DNA of 64,000 bases from the NCBI GenBank assembly GCA_037074705.1, contig CM073596.1, positions 14,874,501-14,938,500 on the forward strand, in the 5' to 3' direction. Under the pieces are notes generated by a model, which worked only from the letters and a program-made list of their open reading frames with translations, ran no database searches and had not been told where the DNA came from. The first letter of the stretch is position 1. Every line of letters starts with the position of its first letter. Source of the DNA: Zhengitettix transpicula. Lineage: Eukaryota; Arthropoda; Insecta; Orthoptera; Tetrigidae. The position numbers and the translations under genes are program-made. Shown here piece by piece: positions 1 through 11,647 of the stretch.

Positions 1-1639
1 TTGTGTGAAAAAGGTGAAGTTCCGTTCGACTTTTATTTCAGCCAGGTAATTTCGACGGTGGAGAATAAACAATCTCTCGAGCGAAGCCGTGTAAGCCCTC
101 TCAAGAGCTGAGTTTCCAAGTAACAAGTCCATTACTACAGTAATTGGGGATTTACTTAGAGCCTCCCCAAGTTGCCGAGGTGCCATCAGCTGCCTCCTGT
201 TGGTATGACGTGACATCTTAGATGACATTCCCATGGCATGCATGTAAATGTTTAATTGAATTGAGACGCTGATTGATTACTGTCTCAAACGCCTTTCAGG
301 TGTGCATTATATTCCACTAGCACAAACTATATTTTCATTGACATAAACTTTCACAATACTTTTGAGAATAAAAATTAACAGAATTTGTGTGAGTAATCTT
401 ACTTTTGTTACGGTTATGACGGCCATCATTTGTAACTGACAATTTATTTGATTTAATTAAATATTGAGGCGAATGAAATTTAGTCTTTAGTTTTTTTATA
501 GGTAGGATTCTTTATTACATAACATATTTTCTAGAACATTAGGCTTTGAGATATAAATTTGGATTAAATATTTACCATATAGCACTCACTGTACAGTGCT
601 CGTGACCAACGGCTGAGCAAATTAAATCATAAAACTTTTAATTACGCGATTCATTTACGAAAATATTTTCCCTACCAGTAATGTAGATTTTTCTACTGAC
701 TAGAAACCTGCGAAATGGTGTGAATAGTTAGAGCTTGACAGGGTTGATTAGTAAAGGCATTCGAGGCACGGAGACACGGTCTGATCAGCAGTCCTTTTTG
801 TCTGCAAGTTGCTTCGACATTCAGGTCGCGGAGCTGCTTAGCATTTACCGACATTACATGCGTGACACATGCAGACTGTCGAAGTAGGTCCTGAAGATGA
901 ATCCTAATATATAAAAAAAACACCAGAAAATATTTGATAAACTACCAAATTAACGTAGTTTGAATTTCTGGAAATTTAATTCATTTATTTTTTTAAAATT
1001 TAGGACTAGAAAACACTAAGCAGAGTGACATCTTGGATAAAAGGATAATTTTGCTGGTAGAAAGTAGAAACGCAAGCCTGCCATATTTTATAAGACGACC
1101 TATGAATTTATTTCAGTTCTCTTATTCCGGAGTACATATATTAGTAGAGCCAATGACGAGCGTAGACTTTGCAATATATTTTTCTCGTCTACCAATATTC
1201 AGACTTGGGAGATGAAATCCCCCTCTAGCTGAAATCTGCACATACTATCCAATCGCTCTCCTATTCTACCATAATCTGTTCAAGTTAGGCTTGTTAATAA
1301 ATTCATTACAAACTATTGTTACTAGTTAATTCGCTTGAATTCCTTGTAGGTAAAAGATTTTGGTAGTATTTACTTCGCTACATATACTTTTCGTGAAATA
1401 TATGAAATTTCACAATCTGCAATTGTGACACGCTTTCAATGAATGTTATGTAATAATAAATAGCTACTGAAAGTGATATTTAACAATTTCACATTAATTA
1501 GTTTTATAAATATTAAACAGAATTTTCAAATTTACGATTCAAATTTGTAATTTTCATGCTCATCGTTGATTGTTAAACTGCTCTGTTTCAAAAACGAATT
1601 ATTTGCCTGAAATATCTGTGTTCGGGATGTTTTTTTTAA
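1..1639. other. Unassigned A+T-rich DNA
   Basis: No gene or recognisable mobile element was found. Two short open frames (693-923 minus and 1033-1215 plus) have no family motifs and biased low-complexity composition, so they are taken as chance. The segment ends where the first R1 repeat begins. Confidence 0.5.
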
Positions 1640-2078
1640 GGTGTGGACAGGCTATGTATAGGGTAATTCACATAGTGGCATCTCCCCTCTTATAGTAGTA
1701 GAAAAAGGAGTGAAAAGGGGATGCGGAAAGGTGGTGCAAGGTAGTCAAGGGTTAACTAGGGTCCTCGGGCTATGGTTTAAGGATCCTACACGGCAATTCG
1801 CCTCAAAGTGATGCAGGGAAAACCCTAGAAAAACCTGCATCAGGTAGGTCGAGCATTTGGTACTTGTCCCGCGCTCTTAAGATGGCGGGAGAGAGGTTTG
1901 GTGTGTGATCGCAGCTTTCCCCTCGCCGTGCCTTGACCAGTTTAGGAGGCAACTGGCCGACTATTCAAAATAGAATAGCGGACAACTCATACCGTATGCC
2001 CAAAGTCTGCGACCCCGGAACATACACCTCTCAAAAGAGGCCGAGATGCCTAGGCCTGTGGGAACCTTAGTTCAAAAA
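1640..2078 (+). repeat. R1 repeat, copy 1 (near full length)
   Basis: One of twelve copies of an unnamed ~430 bp family in this window. In this orientation the family begins near GGCTATGTATAGGGTAATCC, passes a GGATCC-ACCCGGC block, a TTGGTACTTGTCCC block and a GGAGGCAGCTGGCCGACTAT block, and ends with GGGAACCTTAGTTCAAAAA. This copy has all blocks. It is followed after only a few bases by an oppositely oriented copy, so 1640-2421 folds as a large palindrome. No coding capacity is evident. The class is unknown. Confidence 0.8.
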
Positions 2079-2084
2079 ACCAGC

Positions 2085-2421
2085 AAGAGTTGTCCGCTAT
2101 TCCTATTGGAATAGTCGGCCAGCTGCCTCTTAAACCGGCCAAGGCACGGCGAGGGGAAAGCTGCGACCCCACAGCAAACCTCTCTCCCGCCCTCGGAAGG
2201 GCGTGGGTCAAGTACCAAATGCCTGACCTACCTGATGCAGGTTTTTCTAGGGTTTTCCCTGCATCATTGCCGGGTAGAATCCTTAAACTATAGCCCGGGG
2301 GCCCTAGTTAACCCTTGGCTACCTTCCTCTACCCTTCCGCATCCCCCCTTTCAAATCCCTTCCTATGCTATTAAAGGGGAGTTGCTACCATGTGGATTAC
2401 CCTCATGTAGCCTGTTACCCT
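2085..2421 (-). repeat. R1 repeat, copy 2 (inverted partner of copy 1)
   Basis: Reverse-oriented R1 copy running from the CGGACAACTC block back to the family start at GTAGCCTGTTACCC. It pairs with copy 1 as arms of roughly 340 bp around a spacer of about 90 bp (1995-2084). Two open frames of 60-70 codons cross it (2090-2293 and 2235-2423), but overlapping frames are open equally often in other copies, so they are not treated as genes. Confidence 0.8.
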
Positions 2422-3756
2422 AAAAAAAATCTTATAAATTTAAAATAATATCTCTCAACGGTAAATTGAAATTCTTTGCTAAAAATTTATCAGTAGTCTA
2501 GAATATTCCAGACAAGATGTAAATTTATATTCTTATAAATTGTACTTCTAGAAGTATATAATATAACGTAGCTCTAAGTCAAATATAATTCGAAACTTTT
2601 TTCATTTAAGAAATACTACGTTACTGAGTGAGTAATAGTTATTTTAAGCGATCATACGCTATATATTTATGGCCTTCGCATGCCCCAGTGTGAATAATTT
2701 AGCAAAGAATTTTATTGTCTTAATTGAAATGAATGGTTTATTCATACTGGTAACTATACAGCAACTGACATCATAAATATATATTACGTTATATTGTAAT
2801 TTACGGGTTGGATACGTAAAAAACAGAACTAATATAAATTAATATTTGAACGCGTTGTATAAATGCTATGAAATCAAATATACTTGAAAAATTAATATTA
2901 ATTATTTATTTTGGGATGAATTCCATCCTAGCTGTAATTTATGATTTCGCGAAATACCTGTAAATTTTTAGTAATATTTGGTAAACGGTCGTACATGGGG
3001 TTGAATATATCAAAATTAAACGTAACCGGCTTCACATTTATTTACGTAAATTTAAATTAACAGAATTGAACTGCAATTTGAAAATTCTTAAAACAGTTAT
3101 CGTAGTTCTAACTATTGTTTGAATTAAAGTCTGGCTTTCGTCAAGATCATTTAGTGCGAGTATCACGATCGACTGTCTCATAAAAGAGAATAAATAATAG
3201 GGCTCCTCAACTCATGAAACACCTTTCAGTACTTCTGAATTTGTTCATAAACTGAGCCTGGTTGTCGTGTGGCCTGAGAAATGTCCAGGTTACAGTCCCA
3301 TGATAGTTGGATCGAACTCCGATGTTCTTCTCAACAGCTCGTGAGTTTTCTCAAAACTTTAAATATTAACTCCAATCCGTCAACCCATCATTTGCTGCTC
3401 TATTAACAGTCAATCAATCTCTGTCTACTCAACACAATTCGTTGACATAAAATTCATGAATAAATCTAAGAAAGAATTTGCTGTTTCGTTAATAATGACG
3501 AATCCGTCTCTTTTCCTTCTTAATTATCTTTTCCCCCACAAAGATCGTGTCCGAAGGCCGGGATGGATATTTTCATTTTTTTTTCAGTCTCCTTGCCACG
3601 GATTGGGATAGGATATTTTCCATGAGGGTAGGGACATCCGCTACCATTTTCAGTTGCCATATTTTTTTTTCTTCTTGTTTCTAAAAGCAGTTGTCTGATT
3701 CGTCTGGAATCTTGACTAACTTTGGCAACCAAAGAATAAACCTTCTCAATCTCAGG
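2422..3756. other. Unassigned A+T-rich DNA
   Basis: No element could be recognised between R1 copies 2 and 3. The minus-strand frame at 3520-3732 is lysine-rich with no family resemblance and is not called as a gene. Confidence 0.45.
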
Positions 3757-4019
3757 TAAAACTACTCTCCCGCTATCGGAAGGGCGTGGGACAAGTACCC
3801 AATGCCCGACCTACCACATGCAGGTTTTCTAGCGTTTGTCCTGCATTACTTTTAGGTGAATGCCGGGTAGGATCCTTAAAATATAACCCGGGGTCCCAGT
3901 TAACCTTTGGCTATTTTCCTCTACCCTTCCGCATCCCCCCTTTCAAATCCCTTCCTATGCTATTTAAGGGGAGTTGCCACCATGTGGATTACCCTCATGT
4001 AGCCTATTTCCCTAAAAAA
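3757..4019 (-). repeat. R1 repeat, copy 3 (partial; first unit of tandem run)
   Basis: Reverse-oriented R1 copy entering at the CTCTCCCGCTATCGGAAGGG block and ending with GTAGCCTATTTCCCTAAAAA. It lacks the distal GGCCGACTATTCC part. It is the first of four same-orientation copies in a head-to-tail run to 5108. Confidence 0.8.
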
Positions 4020-4046
4020 TAAAATAAATAAAATAATAATAATATA

Positions 4047-4382
4047 ACCTATTGGAACAGTCGGCCAGCTGCCTCCTAAACTGGTCGAGGCACGGAGAAG
4101 GGAATACTGCGTCCACACAGAAAACTCTTCTCCCGCTATCGGAAGTGCGTGGGACAAGTACCCAATGCCCGACCTACCTGATGCAGGTTTTCTAGGGTTT
4201 GTCCTGCATTACTTTTAGGCGAATGCCGGGTAGGATCCTTAGAGTATAGCCCGGGGGCCCTAGTTAACCCTTGGCTACCTTCCTCTACCTTTCCGCATCC
4301 CCCTTTCAAATCCCTTCCTATGCTATTTAAGGGGAGTTACCACCATGTGGATTACCCTCATGTAGTCTGTTACCTAAAAAAA
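4047..4382 (-). repeat. R1 repeat, copy 4 (tandem run)
   Basis: Second unit of the run, from CCTATTGGAACAGTCGGCC to TGTAGTCTGTTACC plus a short A tract. Separated from copy 3 by a short AATAAATAAA-type A-rich spacer. Confidence 0.8.
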
Positions 4383-4387
4383 ACCCT

Positions 4388-4741
4388 GGACATACGGTAA
4401 GAATTGGCCACTATTCCTATTGGCATAGTCGGCCAGCTGCCTCCTAAACTAGTCCAGGCACAGAGAAGGGAATGTGTTGCGTCCCCACAGCTTTCTCCCG
4501 CCATCGGAAGGGCGAGAGACAAGAAAAAAGTGCCCGACCTACCCAATGAAGGTTTTTCTAGGGTTTTCCCTGCATCACATTTGTGCAAATTGACGGGTAG
4601 GATCTTTAAACCATAGCCCGGGGGCCCTAGTTAACCATTGGCTACCTTCCACTACCTTTCCCCATCCCCTATTTTCAAATCCCTTCCTATGCTATTAAAG
4701 GGATTGCCACCACGTGGATTACCCTCATGTAGCCTGTTACA
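4388..4741 (-). repeat. R1 repeat, copy 5 (tandem run)
   Basis: Third unit of the run. It starts with GACATACGGTAAGAATTGGCC and ends with TGTAGCCTGTTACATGG. The minus and plus frames across it (4370-4588 and 4404-4616) reflect shared repeat sequence rather than a gene. Confidence 0.8.
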
Positions 4742-4751
4742 TGGTAGCTTT

Positions 4752-5108
4752 GAACATACGGTAAGAGTTGTTCGCTGTTCCCATTAGAAAAGTCGGTCAG
4801 CTGCCTCTTCAACTGATCGGAGAATGGAGAAGGGAATACTGAGCTTCAAATTCAAATACCACATTTATTTTAGTAAGCTATTTGCAGGGCTTGAGACGAG
4901 TACCAAATTCACGACCTGCCTAATGCTGATATTCCAGGGTTTATTTAGGCGAATGTCGAGTAGGATCCTTAAAATATAGTCCGTGGACCCTTATTAACCG
5001 TTAGCTACCTTAATTTACCTTTCTGAATCCGCTCTTTCAAATCCCTTCCTATGCTATAAGAGAGGAGTGGCCAGATTATGAATTCCCTATACATAGCTTA
5101 TCTATACA
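4752..5108 (-). repeat. R1 repeat, copy 6 (most diverged unit of tandem run)
   Basis: Fourth unit, starting with GAACATACGGTAAGAGTTG. It is clearly more diverged than its neighbours and has about 40 bp of unrelated A+T-rich sequence near 4845-4885 in place of the usual block. It ends at CTATACATAGCTTATC. The age difference within the run suggests stepwise growth or repeated insertion rather than one recent amplification. Confidence 0.7.
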
Positions 5109-6615
5109 CATCAGCACCATAATACTAAATATTTGTAAATTATTAATTTTTCTTATTTCATACCTCACTTGACGTAAACTAAAAACTATTGGTGAAAGAG
5201 CTGTGAAATAAGTGAATATGCTGAAATTGTGGTCTTGTCGTAATTACATATGTTCGATTTAAAAAGAAAAGGAAAACCAGCAGATGTTCATTAAGTTCAA
5301 TGAGAAATTGCGATACACTATCCACAAGTTTCTAACTTCATTATGGATTACCGATTAAAAATGAAGTACTACGTTTTTTATCAGCGTGAGAATTAAATTT
5401 CTTCCTACAACCGGATAATCAATATTTTACGTGTTTACAGGAAGCTCTTAGTTTTGCGAAATTCGTATAATTATCATCGCTGTGACCAAGCGTTGTTATC
5501 CGGATAGAGAACCACCGTTCATCTTTTAACTTTTTGCGCAATGAGTTTAACAGAGCGAATGTTGTTTCAAGGTAACCCTCTCTGGTTCAATAATTTTTTT
5601 TTTTCCCCCAGCACGGACTCAGTTGAGTGTTTGTTTTCGCTCGTATGTGCTTGCACTCGTGTTAGTGTGTTGGTACGTGTATGTGAGCAAAGAAAAATAC
5701 GTATCAGAGGTGAAACTTGTCGGCGATATGTGTTACACGAGTAGCTTTTAAACCACACTCGGATAAACACGCTGAGCAAGACCAAAGGCGGGATTAAAAC
5801 AAATACGCACTTAACACTTGTCCTTGGCTTTGCGGAAGAGAAGGGATTATTTGAACACCAACACTTTACTGTTTACAATCCGAACCAGTAGCAAATACAA
5901 AGCCCAGAAGTAAATCGGTTCTGTCAACCTTGCTGGTCGAACCAAATGTCAGACTTATCGAAAGAGTCGCATTGGTAATTAGTTCACAAAATGTAATTTG
6001 AAAATAAATTTGATGATCATGTTACCATGGAAATCTAGCAAGTAATATTCATAGCTGGACTGAGGGGAAACGTGCATAACATCAAGACATGCCTTTATTT
6101 GAGCCATACGACGACCTGAAGACGGTCCAAGTAAGTACTGAAGTAAGCATTGTTAATTAATGGTTTTATGATTAATAATATATTTGGTTTCTATAATAAT
6201 AATGTTGATAGTCTGTTAATGTTCCGATTTTAAAATCAAAATTAGCTCTGATCTTTATAAAAGTTTTGTGTCCAATTAACATAATCTCGTTCACCACATG
6301 ACGTATCAACCCTAATATCATTCATTCCACATTTACCGTTGAGGTAGTAACTCTCCCTTTCTCTTCACAACGGAGTTACTGTTTTATGCCTCCAAAATAC
6401 TATCGCCCAAATGTTCACTCCATATATTATCACAAAGTCATTGATTTTTAATCGTCGGAGACAAGTTTCATGAGTGTAATCCACGTTGCCGACGATCGCC
6501 TTTAATTTCGTACGTTCTCAACTTAATTACTGAAATCAGGGTAAATAAAATAACACATTCTCCAACATATCACGCTAAATTTTTTTAGAGTAACTGACAG
6601 CATGAGGTTAATCGA
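5109..6615. other. Unassigned DNA
   Basis: No element recognised. The overlapping frames at 5541-5744 (plus) and 5567-5785 (minus) lie on opposite strands of the same GT/AC-rich patch and are not credible as genes. Confidence 0.45.
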
Positions 6616-7011
6616 CGTGGTGACAATTCCACTTTAAGATCATAGGACGCGATTTAAAAGGGGGGATGTGGAAGCGTAGAACAAGAAATCCCAAGGGTTA
6701 ACTAGGACCGTTGAGCTATGGTTTAAGAATCCTACCCGGCATTCGGCTAAAAGTGATGCAGGAAAAACCCTAGAATACCTGCATCCGGTGGGTCGGTCTC
6801 TTGATACTTGTCCCACGCCCTTCCGAAGGCATGAGTTCGGTTTACCGTTAGGAAGGAGCATTAATTTCTCCATGACGCGACCATTTTCTGAGGCAGCTGG
6901 GCGACTAGGAACAGATAACAACTGTTATAAAATGCCCAATGTCTGCGATCGTGGAATATACACCTCTCAAAACAGGTCGACGGACCTGGCTTGTGGGAAC
7001 CTTAGTTTAAA
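6616..7011 (+). repeat. R1 repeat, copy 7
   Basis: Forward R1 copy, recognisable from GTGGTGACAATTCCACTTTA to GGGAACCTTAGTTTAAAAG. The centre (6840-6920) is strongly diverged, while the CACCTCTCAAAACAGG and terminal blocks are well kept. Confidence 0.75.
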
Positions 7012-7798
7012 AGAAGCAATTTTTATTTAATCAGTAACATAGAATCAAGTAAGAAACGTTCTGAGTCTAATTTAAAATCTGATAATAATTATTACTCATT
7101 TTAATCACGTGTAGAATGCTACATTTTCATAGTTTTACTATTTTTAGACATCTATTTCAGTTAAATCAATAGAAGAAATGCTTTCGAAGATTAAGCTCTA
7201 CGTACTATTAGACTATATTAACGGATTAGATTTTTCAATCCTAATCCCTTCATACCTTTGTATTATATTTCTTTTCATAGTTTGTACAAAATGTTCCTTT
7301 GATACGGAGGTAAGATTATCAACAAAATAAAATATTATTCACTGCTCGTTTATATTAACTTAAAAATTAACTCCTGCACTGTTTTCAACTTAGATTGCCT
7401 GCCGCTGTATGTTGAAAAGAAATATTCCCTGAAACTCAATCATTTACATCAATATCGATTTTTTTTCACGTATTTAATTTTCCATTTTATATTCTAAGTT
7501 AATTTTCATAGTAATGGAAATAGAATTGTTTGACTGTAGAATACGCAGACCCCTTTTTATTCCTACGAAAACTCAATTTTCACATCCTCAACACAATCGC
7601 GAAAATAGTCTCTCAATAGATTGATATTTTAGTAGATATTAAATCATGATAGTAAGAAAAATGTGATGATTCAATCTGAAAATGTAGGATTTAAGAGTGC
7701 GACACAATTCTCATACTCAAGGTTACTTTTGTCTACTGTACGATGTGGCCACTATGCCTTTCGTTTACAAAAAGTGTGGAAATATTTTAAGATTTTTT
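7012..7798. other. Unassigned A+T-rich DNA
   Basis: Nothing recognisable was seen between R1 copies 7 and 8. Confidence 0.45.
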
Positions 7799-8280
7799 AT
7801 AGGGTAACAGGCTACATGAGGGTAATCCAAATGGTGGCAACTCCTCTTTAATAGCATAGGAAGTGATTTGTAATGGGGGGGTTGCGGAAGGGTAGAGGAA
7901 GGTAGCCAAGGGTTAACTAGGGCCCGCGGGCTATGGTTTAATGATCCTACCCGGCATTAGCCTAAAAGAAATGCAGGACAAACTCTAGAAAACTTACATC
8001 TGGTAGGTCGGGCATTTGGTACCTGTCCCACGCCCTTCGTATACCGGGAGAGAAGTTTGCTGTGGGGACGCAGCATTCCCTTCTCCGTGGCTCGACCAGT
8101 TTAGGAGGCAGCTGGCCGACTGTTCCAATGGGAACAGCGAACAACCGTATGCTCTAGGTCTGTGACCCCGGAACATACACCTCTCAAAACAGGCCGAGGT
8201 GCCTCGGCTGGTGGGAACCTTAGTTCAAAAACAGAGAGAGGAAAAGGCATCCCCAAAGGCAGCCCCTTCCGTCTCTCCTA
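7799..8280 (+). repeat. R1 repeat, copy 8 (longest copy with distal tail)
   Basis: Forward copy from GGCTACATGAGGGTAATCC through GGGAACCTTAGTTCAAAAA and on into a tail (AGAGAGAGGAAAAGGCATCC and following bases) that is also present in copy 12 at 47.8 kb. The shared tail shows that the family extends beyond the 430 bp core. Confidence 0.8.
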
Positions 8281-8292
8281 CTTTTTTGTAGT

Positions 8293-8606
8293 TGTAGGCA
8301 GGCTATGTATAGGGTAATCCACATAGTGACAACTCCCCTCTTACTGAATAGGACAGGGATATGAAAGGGTGGATGCGGAAGGGTAGAGGAAGGTAGCCAT
8401 GGATTAATTAGGACCCGGGGTTATGGTTTAAGGATCTTACCCGGCAATTCGCCTTAAAGTGATGCAGGGAAAACCCTAGGAAAACATGCATCAGGCAGGT
8501 CGGGCATTTAGTACTTGTCCCACGCCCTTCCGATGGCGGGAGAGGGGTTTGCTGTGGGGTCGCAGCTTTCCCCTCGCCGTGCCTTGACCGATTTAGGAGG
8601 CAGGCA
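8293..8606 (+). repeat. R1 repeat, copy 9
   Basis: Forward copy beginning at GTAGGCAGGCTATGTATAGG, directly after the tail of copy 8. It stops just after GACCGATTTAGGAGGCAGGC, so it lacks the distal third. Confidence 0.8.
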
Positions 8607-8741
8607 ACAAATGACAAAATGACTAGGAGACTTGAGTAGCGAAACAAATTATGTGGTCTTTAATTTTCTGTAGGCTTACTCTTTCGTAGCTATGCTTTGT
8701 TTCAGGAGAATTGGAGGTTCCCAGCATGTAATTATCTGAAT

Positions 8742-8827
8742 GGCCAGCATTTGGTACTTGTCCCACGCCCTTCCTATAGCGGGAGAGGAGTTTGCTGTGG
8801 GGACGCAGCATTCCATTCTCCGTGGCT
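8742..8827 (+). repeat. R1 repeat, copy 10 (fragment)
   Basis: An 85 bp fragment holding only the central block, from GCATTTGGTACTTGTCCC to TTCTCCGTGGCT. Unrelated sequence flanks it on both sides. Confidence 0.7.
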
Positions 8828-8921
8828 ATAATTCCTATTCGGGCAAACATTAACGTTTCTCTACAAAACTGTCGTTCTCGTCTCTTTTAATATTCCTTCG
8901 CTAAGGTTTAATGCCATCTTG

Positions 8922-9022
8922 AATAAGAAAGATAGCCAATACAGGAAAAAAGGTAATATAAATACCACATAACGTTTCTGGGATCCTTGATCCTTTCGTC
9001 AGTTGCTAAGAAGAGCCTAGAG
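8922..9022. mobile_element. Half-copy relic of the 25-kb hairpin MITE
   Basis: About 100 bp aligns at roughly 80% by eye with one arm of the hairpin element at 24961-25159. Shared blocks are AATAAGAAAGATAGCCAA, TAATATAAATACCAC, AACGTTTCTGGGATCC and GAAGAGCCTAGAG. The second arm is missing, so this is either a truncated insertion or a decayed copy. It shows that the 25-kb hairpin belongs to a dispersed family. Confidence 0.65.
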
Positions 9023-10369
9023 AAACACAACTGCACTGGTCGTAAATTTTTTCATTTTAATGTCATCTTGTTTGCCGTAACCCCGTCTTTCCATTGACAA
9101 TGTGAACTCCAGCAATGCGCTTGTTTCGATTTGATATTTAACCTGAAATATGTCTGATATCGTAGCCTTTTATGATACACGAAGTGGCTTCTATTCCGAA
9201 TTTTGTAATTTGCATTTCAATCTGTTTTATGGTATTCCTTTCATCCATAGTTTGCAACCCTTTTTATTCACCGTGTCGTTAATCGAGGTTTCTACCGTCC
9301 AATTTTTGCGAATGTGCTTTTCGTTCATTTTTATTAACTACCGCTCCCAAACACAACGTGCTTCATAAGCACCACCACGTATTTTTATGTTGCCTTTTTT
9401 TTCCCCACCCCCCCGTGTCGCAATATGTTGCAAATAGAGACATTTATCTCCGTGCTACGTGTCGAATGCCAGATTTCCATTTGAGATTCGGACGTGATGG
9501 CGCTGTCGATGCGAGTTTATTAAAGCAAGGTGGGAGACTGTATTGACTTGGTGTAGTTAGCAGGGAATTAACGATTTTCCAAAGTCTGCATTTGATCGTA
9601 ATGCCGAGTGACGGTGCGCAGGTAGAGGTCGACGTCGAACGATATATCACACAGGCGACCCCGCATTACGCCTCATTGAATAGTGCTGCTGCCACCGTGA
9701 ATTATGATTTGATAAGCTTAATTCGTAATTTAACGTGGATTGATTGTGCCCGTTATTAGACAGTCCAGTGCGAAATTTACTGGGTGTCCGATAAATCGTT
9801 CGAGTGATTACGCTCTGATCCAATATGACTACAACTTTCATTTAACTGAGCCATCGTACGGATTTGGTTATTCTCTTTTCCTTCCTAATAATAATAATAA
9901 AGATCCCAGTCTTTGAAATCTCGAAATGAGTCTATTTTTAGACCTGTGTCTGTGCATAATATTTAATATACACCTACTACTTCCAATAAGGTATTGTTTT
10001 TAAAATAAAAATATATTTCATGACGACATTATTTGATCAATATAGCTTTATGTAATTGTATGCATTAACAATGCAATCAAATATTAATGCAAATTAACTT
10101 TAGTATTTTCAAATAAAACCAAATTTTTATACAAATAAACAGTAATTAATTAAAAAATAATATAGTTTTTTTTACTAAAATCAGACAATATTTTTATTTA
10201 TGAACGAAAACGTTTTAGTACGTGTTTGTATCTTCGTCGGGTCTTTCCCTACAGAGAAATTCAACAAAATTAATTTGTATTATCAAGACGCCAATGAATT
10301 TATAAAAGTGGTTGAACAAAAACTATGATATTAATTCACAAGTAAACTAAGAAAGAACTCACCTTAATA
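9023..10369. other. Unassigned DNA upstream of mariner
   Basis: No gene or element was recognised. The frames at 9150-9368, 9358-9546, 9444-9650 and 9647-9841 have no family motifs. The base composition rises towards G+C near 9440-9680. Confidence 0.4.
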
Positions 10370-10396
10370 CCACTGTGATCAAAAAGTAAGGTGAAA
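10370..10396 (+). repeat. Mariner left terminal inverted repeat
   Basis: About 27 bp matching the right end (11621-11647) in inverted orientation, with differences at positions 2, 10 and 15. It lies immediately inside the TA target duplication. Confidence 0.88.
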
Positions 10397-10562
10397 TTGT
10401 CATTTAAAACTCCCGGGTATTAGGAAGGAAGGTAATTTTTTTTCCTAGGTTGGTAGGACTGTCTATAATATTTTCCAAGCGTCTGTTTGTAAAAAGGTTT
10501 AATTATCTTCGAGTTACACGTGTTTGTGTAAACAACCAAAAGTGAATTTTTCGATTTTTGCA

Positions 10563-11594
10563 ATGGGTGATTTTGTTGAGCAAGGAACTTGCATCAAATT
10601 TTGTTTGCGGAACGAATATTCTTGTGCGGACACGTTGAAGGCCTTTGGTGACAAACTATGGCACAAAAAAACGTTTATAAGTGGTACAACGAGTTCAAAG
10701 AGGGCAGAGAACGCGTTGAAGACGAACCGCGCTCTGGACGACCATCAACGTCTACCGACGAGGGCCACGTCCAAACAATCAAAGATTTGGTGCGTGAAAA
10801 TCGTCGCTGATAGTGTTGGAATATCATTTGGCTCAGCCCAAACCATTTTGAAGAATGTTTTGTGTCTCAAACGCGTCAAGTCTCGATCGGTGCCAAAATC
10901 GCTCAATTTTTTGGAAAACAAGCTTCGCGTTGATGTGTGAGAAACTTTGCTGTCTGACTATCACGACCACTTGAATGCATCATTACTGGAGACGAGACTT
11001 GGATTTACGCATACGACCCTGACACCACCGACCAATCCAGGGAATATCGTGCAAAAGGTGAAACAAGACCGAAAAGACCACGGCAAAGTCGATCGAAAAT
11101 CAAGGTGATGTTGACAGTTTTTTATGATTATCGTGGTGTGGTGCACTATGAATTCCTTCCGCCAAGCCAAACTGTCAACAAAGAATATTATTTGAGCGTT
11201 ATGTGTCGGTTGCGTGCAGCTACTCGGCTGAAACGGCCGGAATTATGGACGAACAACTGTTGGTTCCTTCATCACGATAATGCACCATGTCATACTGCAT
11301 TGGTTCTTCGCGACTTTTATTGCCAAAAACTCGACTCATATCGTTCCGCAACCACCGTATTCGCCTGATTTGGCTCCGTGCGACTTCTGGCTATTCAGCA
11401 AACTCAAAAGGCCAATGCGGGGACGCCGTTTTGATACGATTGAGGAGATAGAAACCGAATCGAAGAAGGTCTTGAAGGCTATACCGGAAAAAGACTATTC
11501 CGACTGTTTCGAGGGCTGGAAAAAGCGTTTGGAAAAGTGTATTTTATCGGACGGGGATTACATTGAAGGGGATGAAATTGATTTGGAAGAATAA
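10563..11594 (+). pseudogene. Mariner transposase pseudogene (D,D34D)
   Basis: Remains of a ~345-residue mariner transposase. It starts with MGDFVEQGTCIKFCLRNE at 10563 (the helix-turn-helix end). The NVYKWYNEFKEGRERVEDEP stretch follows in a different frame from about 10661. Several codons are missing near 10803, a TGA stop interrupts at 10938-10940, and the frame changes again before 10979. The three catalytic aspartates are all still visible: TGDETWIY (D at 10991), HHDNAP (D at 11276) and SPDLAPCD (D at 11382). Allowing one extra base near 11315-11321, the second and third are separated by 34 residues, the mariner spacing. The C-terminal part ends at TAA 11592-11594. The residues around the third aspartate resemble mellifera/rosa-type rather than irritans-type mariners; that subfamily call is tentative. 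Confidence 0.92.
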
Positions 11595-11620
11595 ATAAAG
11601 AATTTATAAGATATAAATAA

Positions 11621-11647
11621 ATTCACCTTACGTTTTGTTCACAGTAG
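11621..11647 (-). repeat. Mariner right terminal inverted repeat
   Basis: Inverted partner of 10370-10396. The core GTAAGGTGAA is identical in both ends. It is followed by the second TA of the target duplication. Confidence 0.88.

Larger units (their letters stand above)
10370..11647 (+). mobile_element. Mariner-family DNA transposon, complete ends, inactive
   Basis: A 1278 bp element bounded by terminal inverted repeats and flanked by TA dinucleotides (10368-10369 and 11648-11649), as expected for Tc1/mariner insertion. The left end reads CCACTGTGATCAAAAAGTAA and the reverse-complemented right end reads CTACTGTGAACAAAACGTAA; three mismatches are seen over about 27 bp. The length is normal for mariner (about 1.3 kb). 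The interior carries one transposase-derived region broken by frameshifts and a stop. The copy has complete ends, so it could in principle have been mobilised in trans; its own transposase is dead. Confidence 0.93.

Noticed and set aside
2090..2293. A recurrent short frame (IPIGIVGQLP...) in several R1 copies
   Set aside because: It recurs because the nucleotide repeat recurs. Other frames across the same copies are equally similar, and most copies have shifts or stops.
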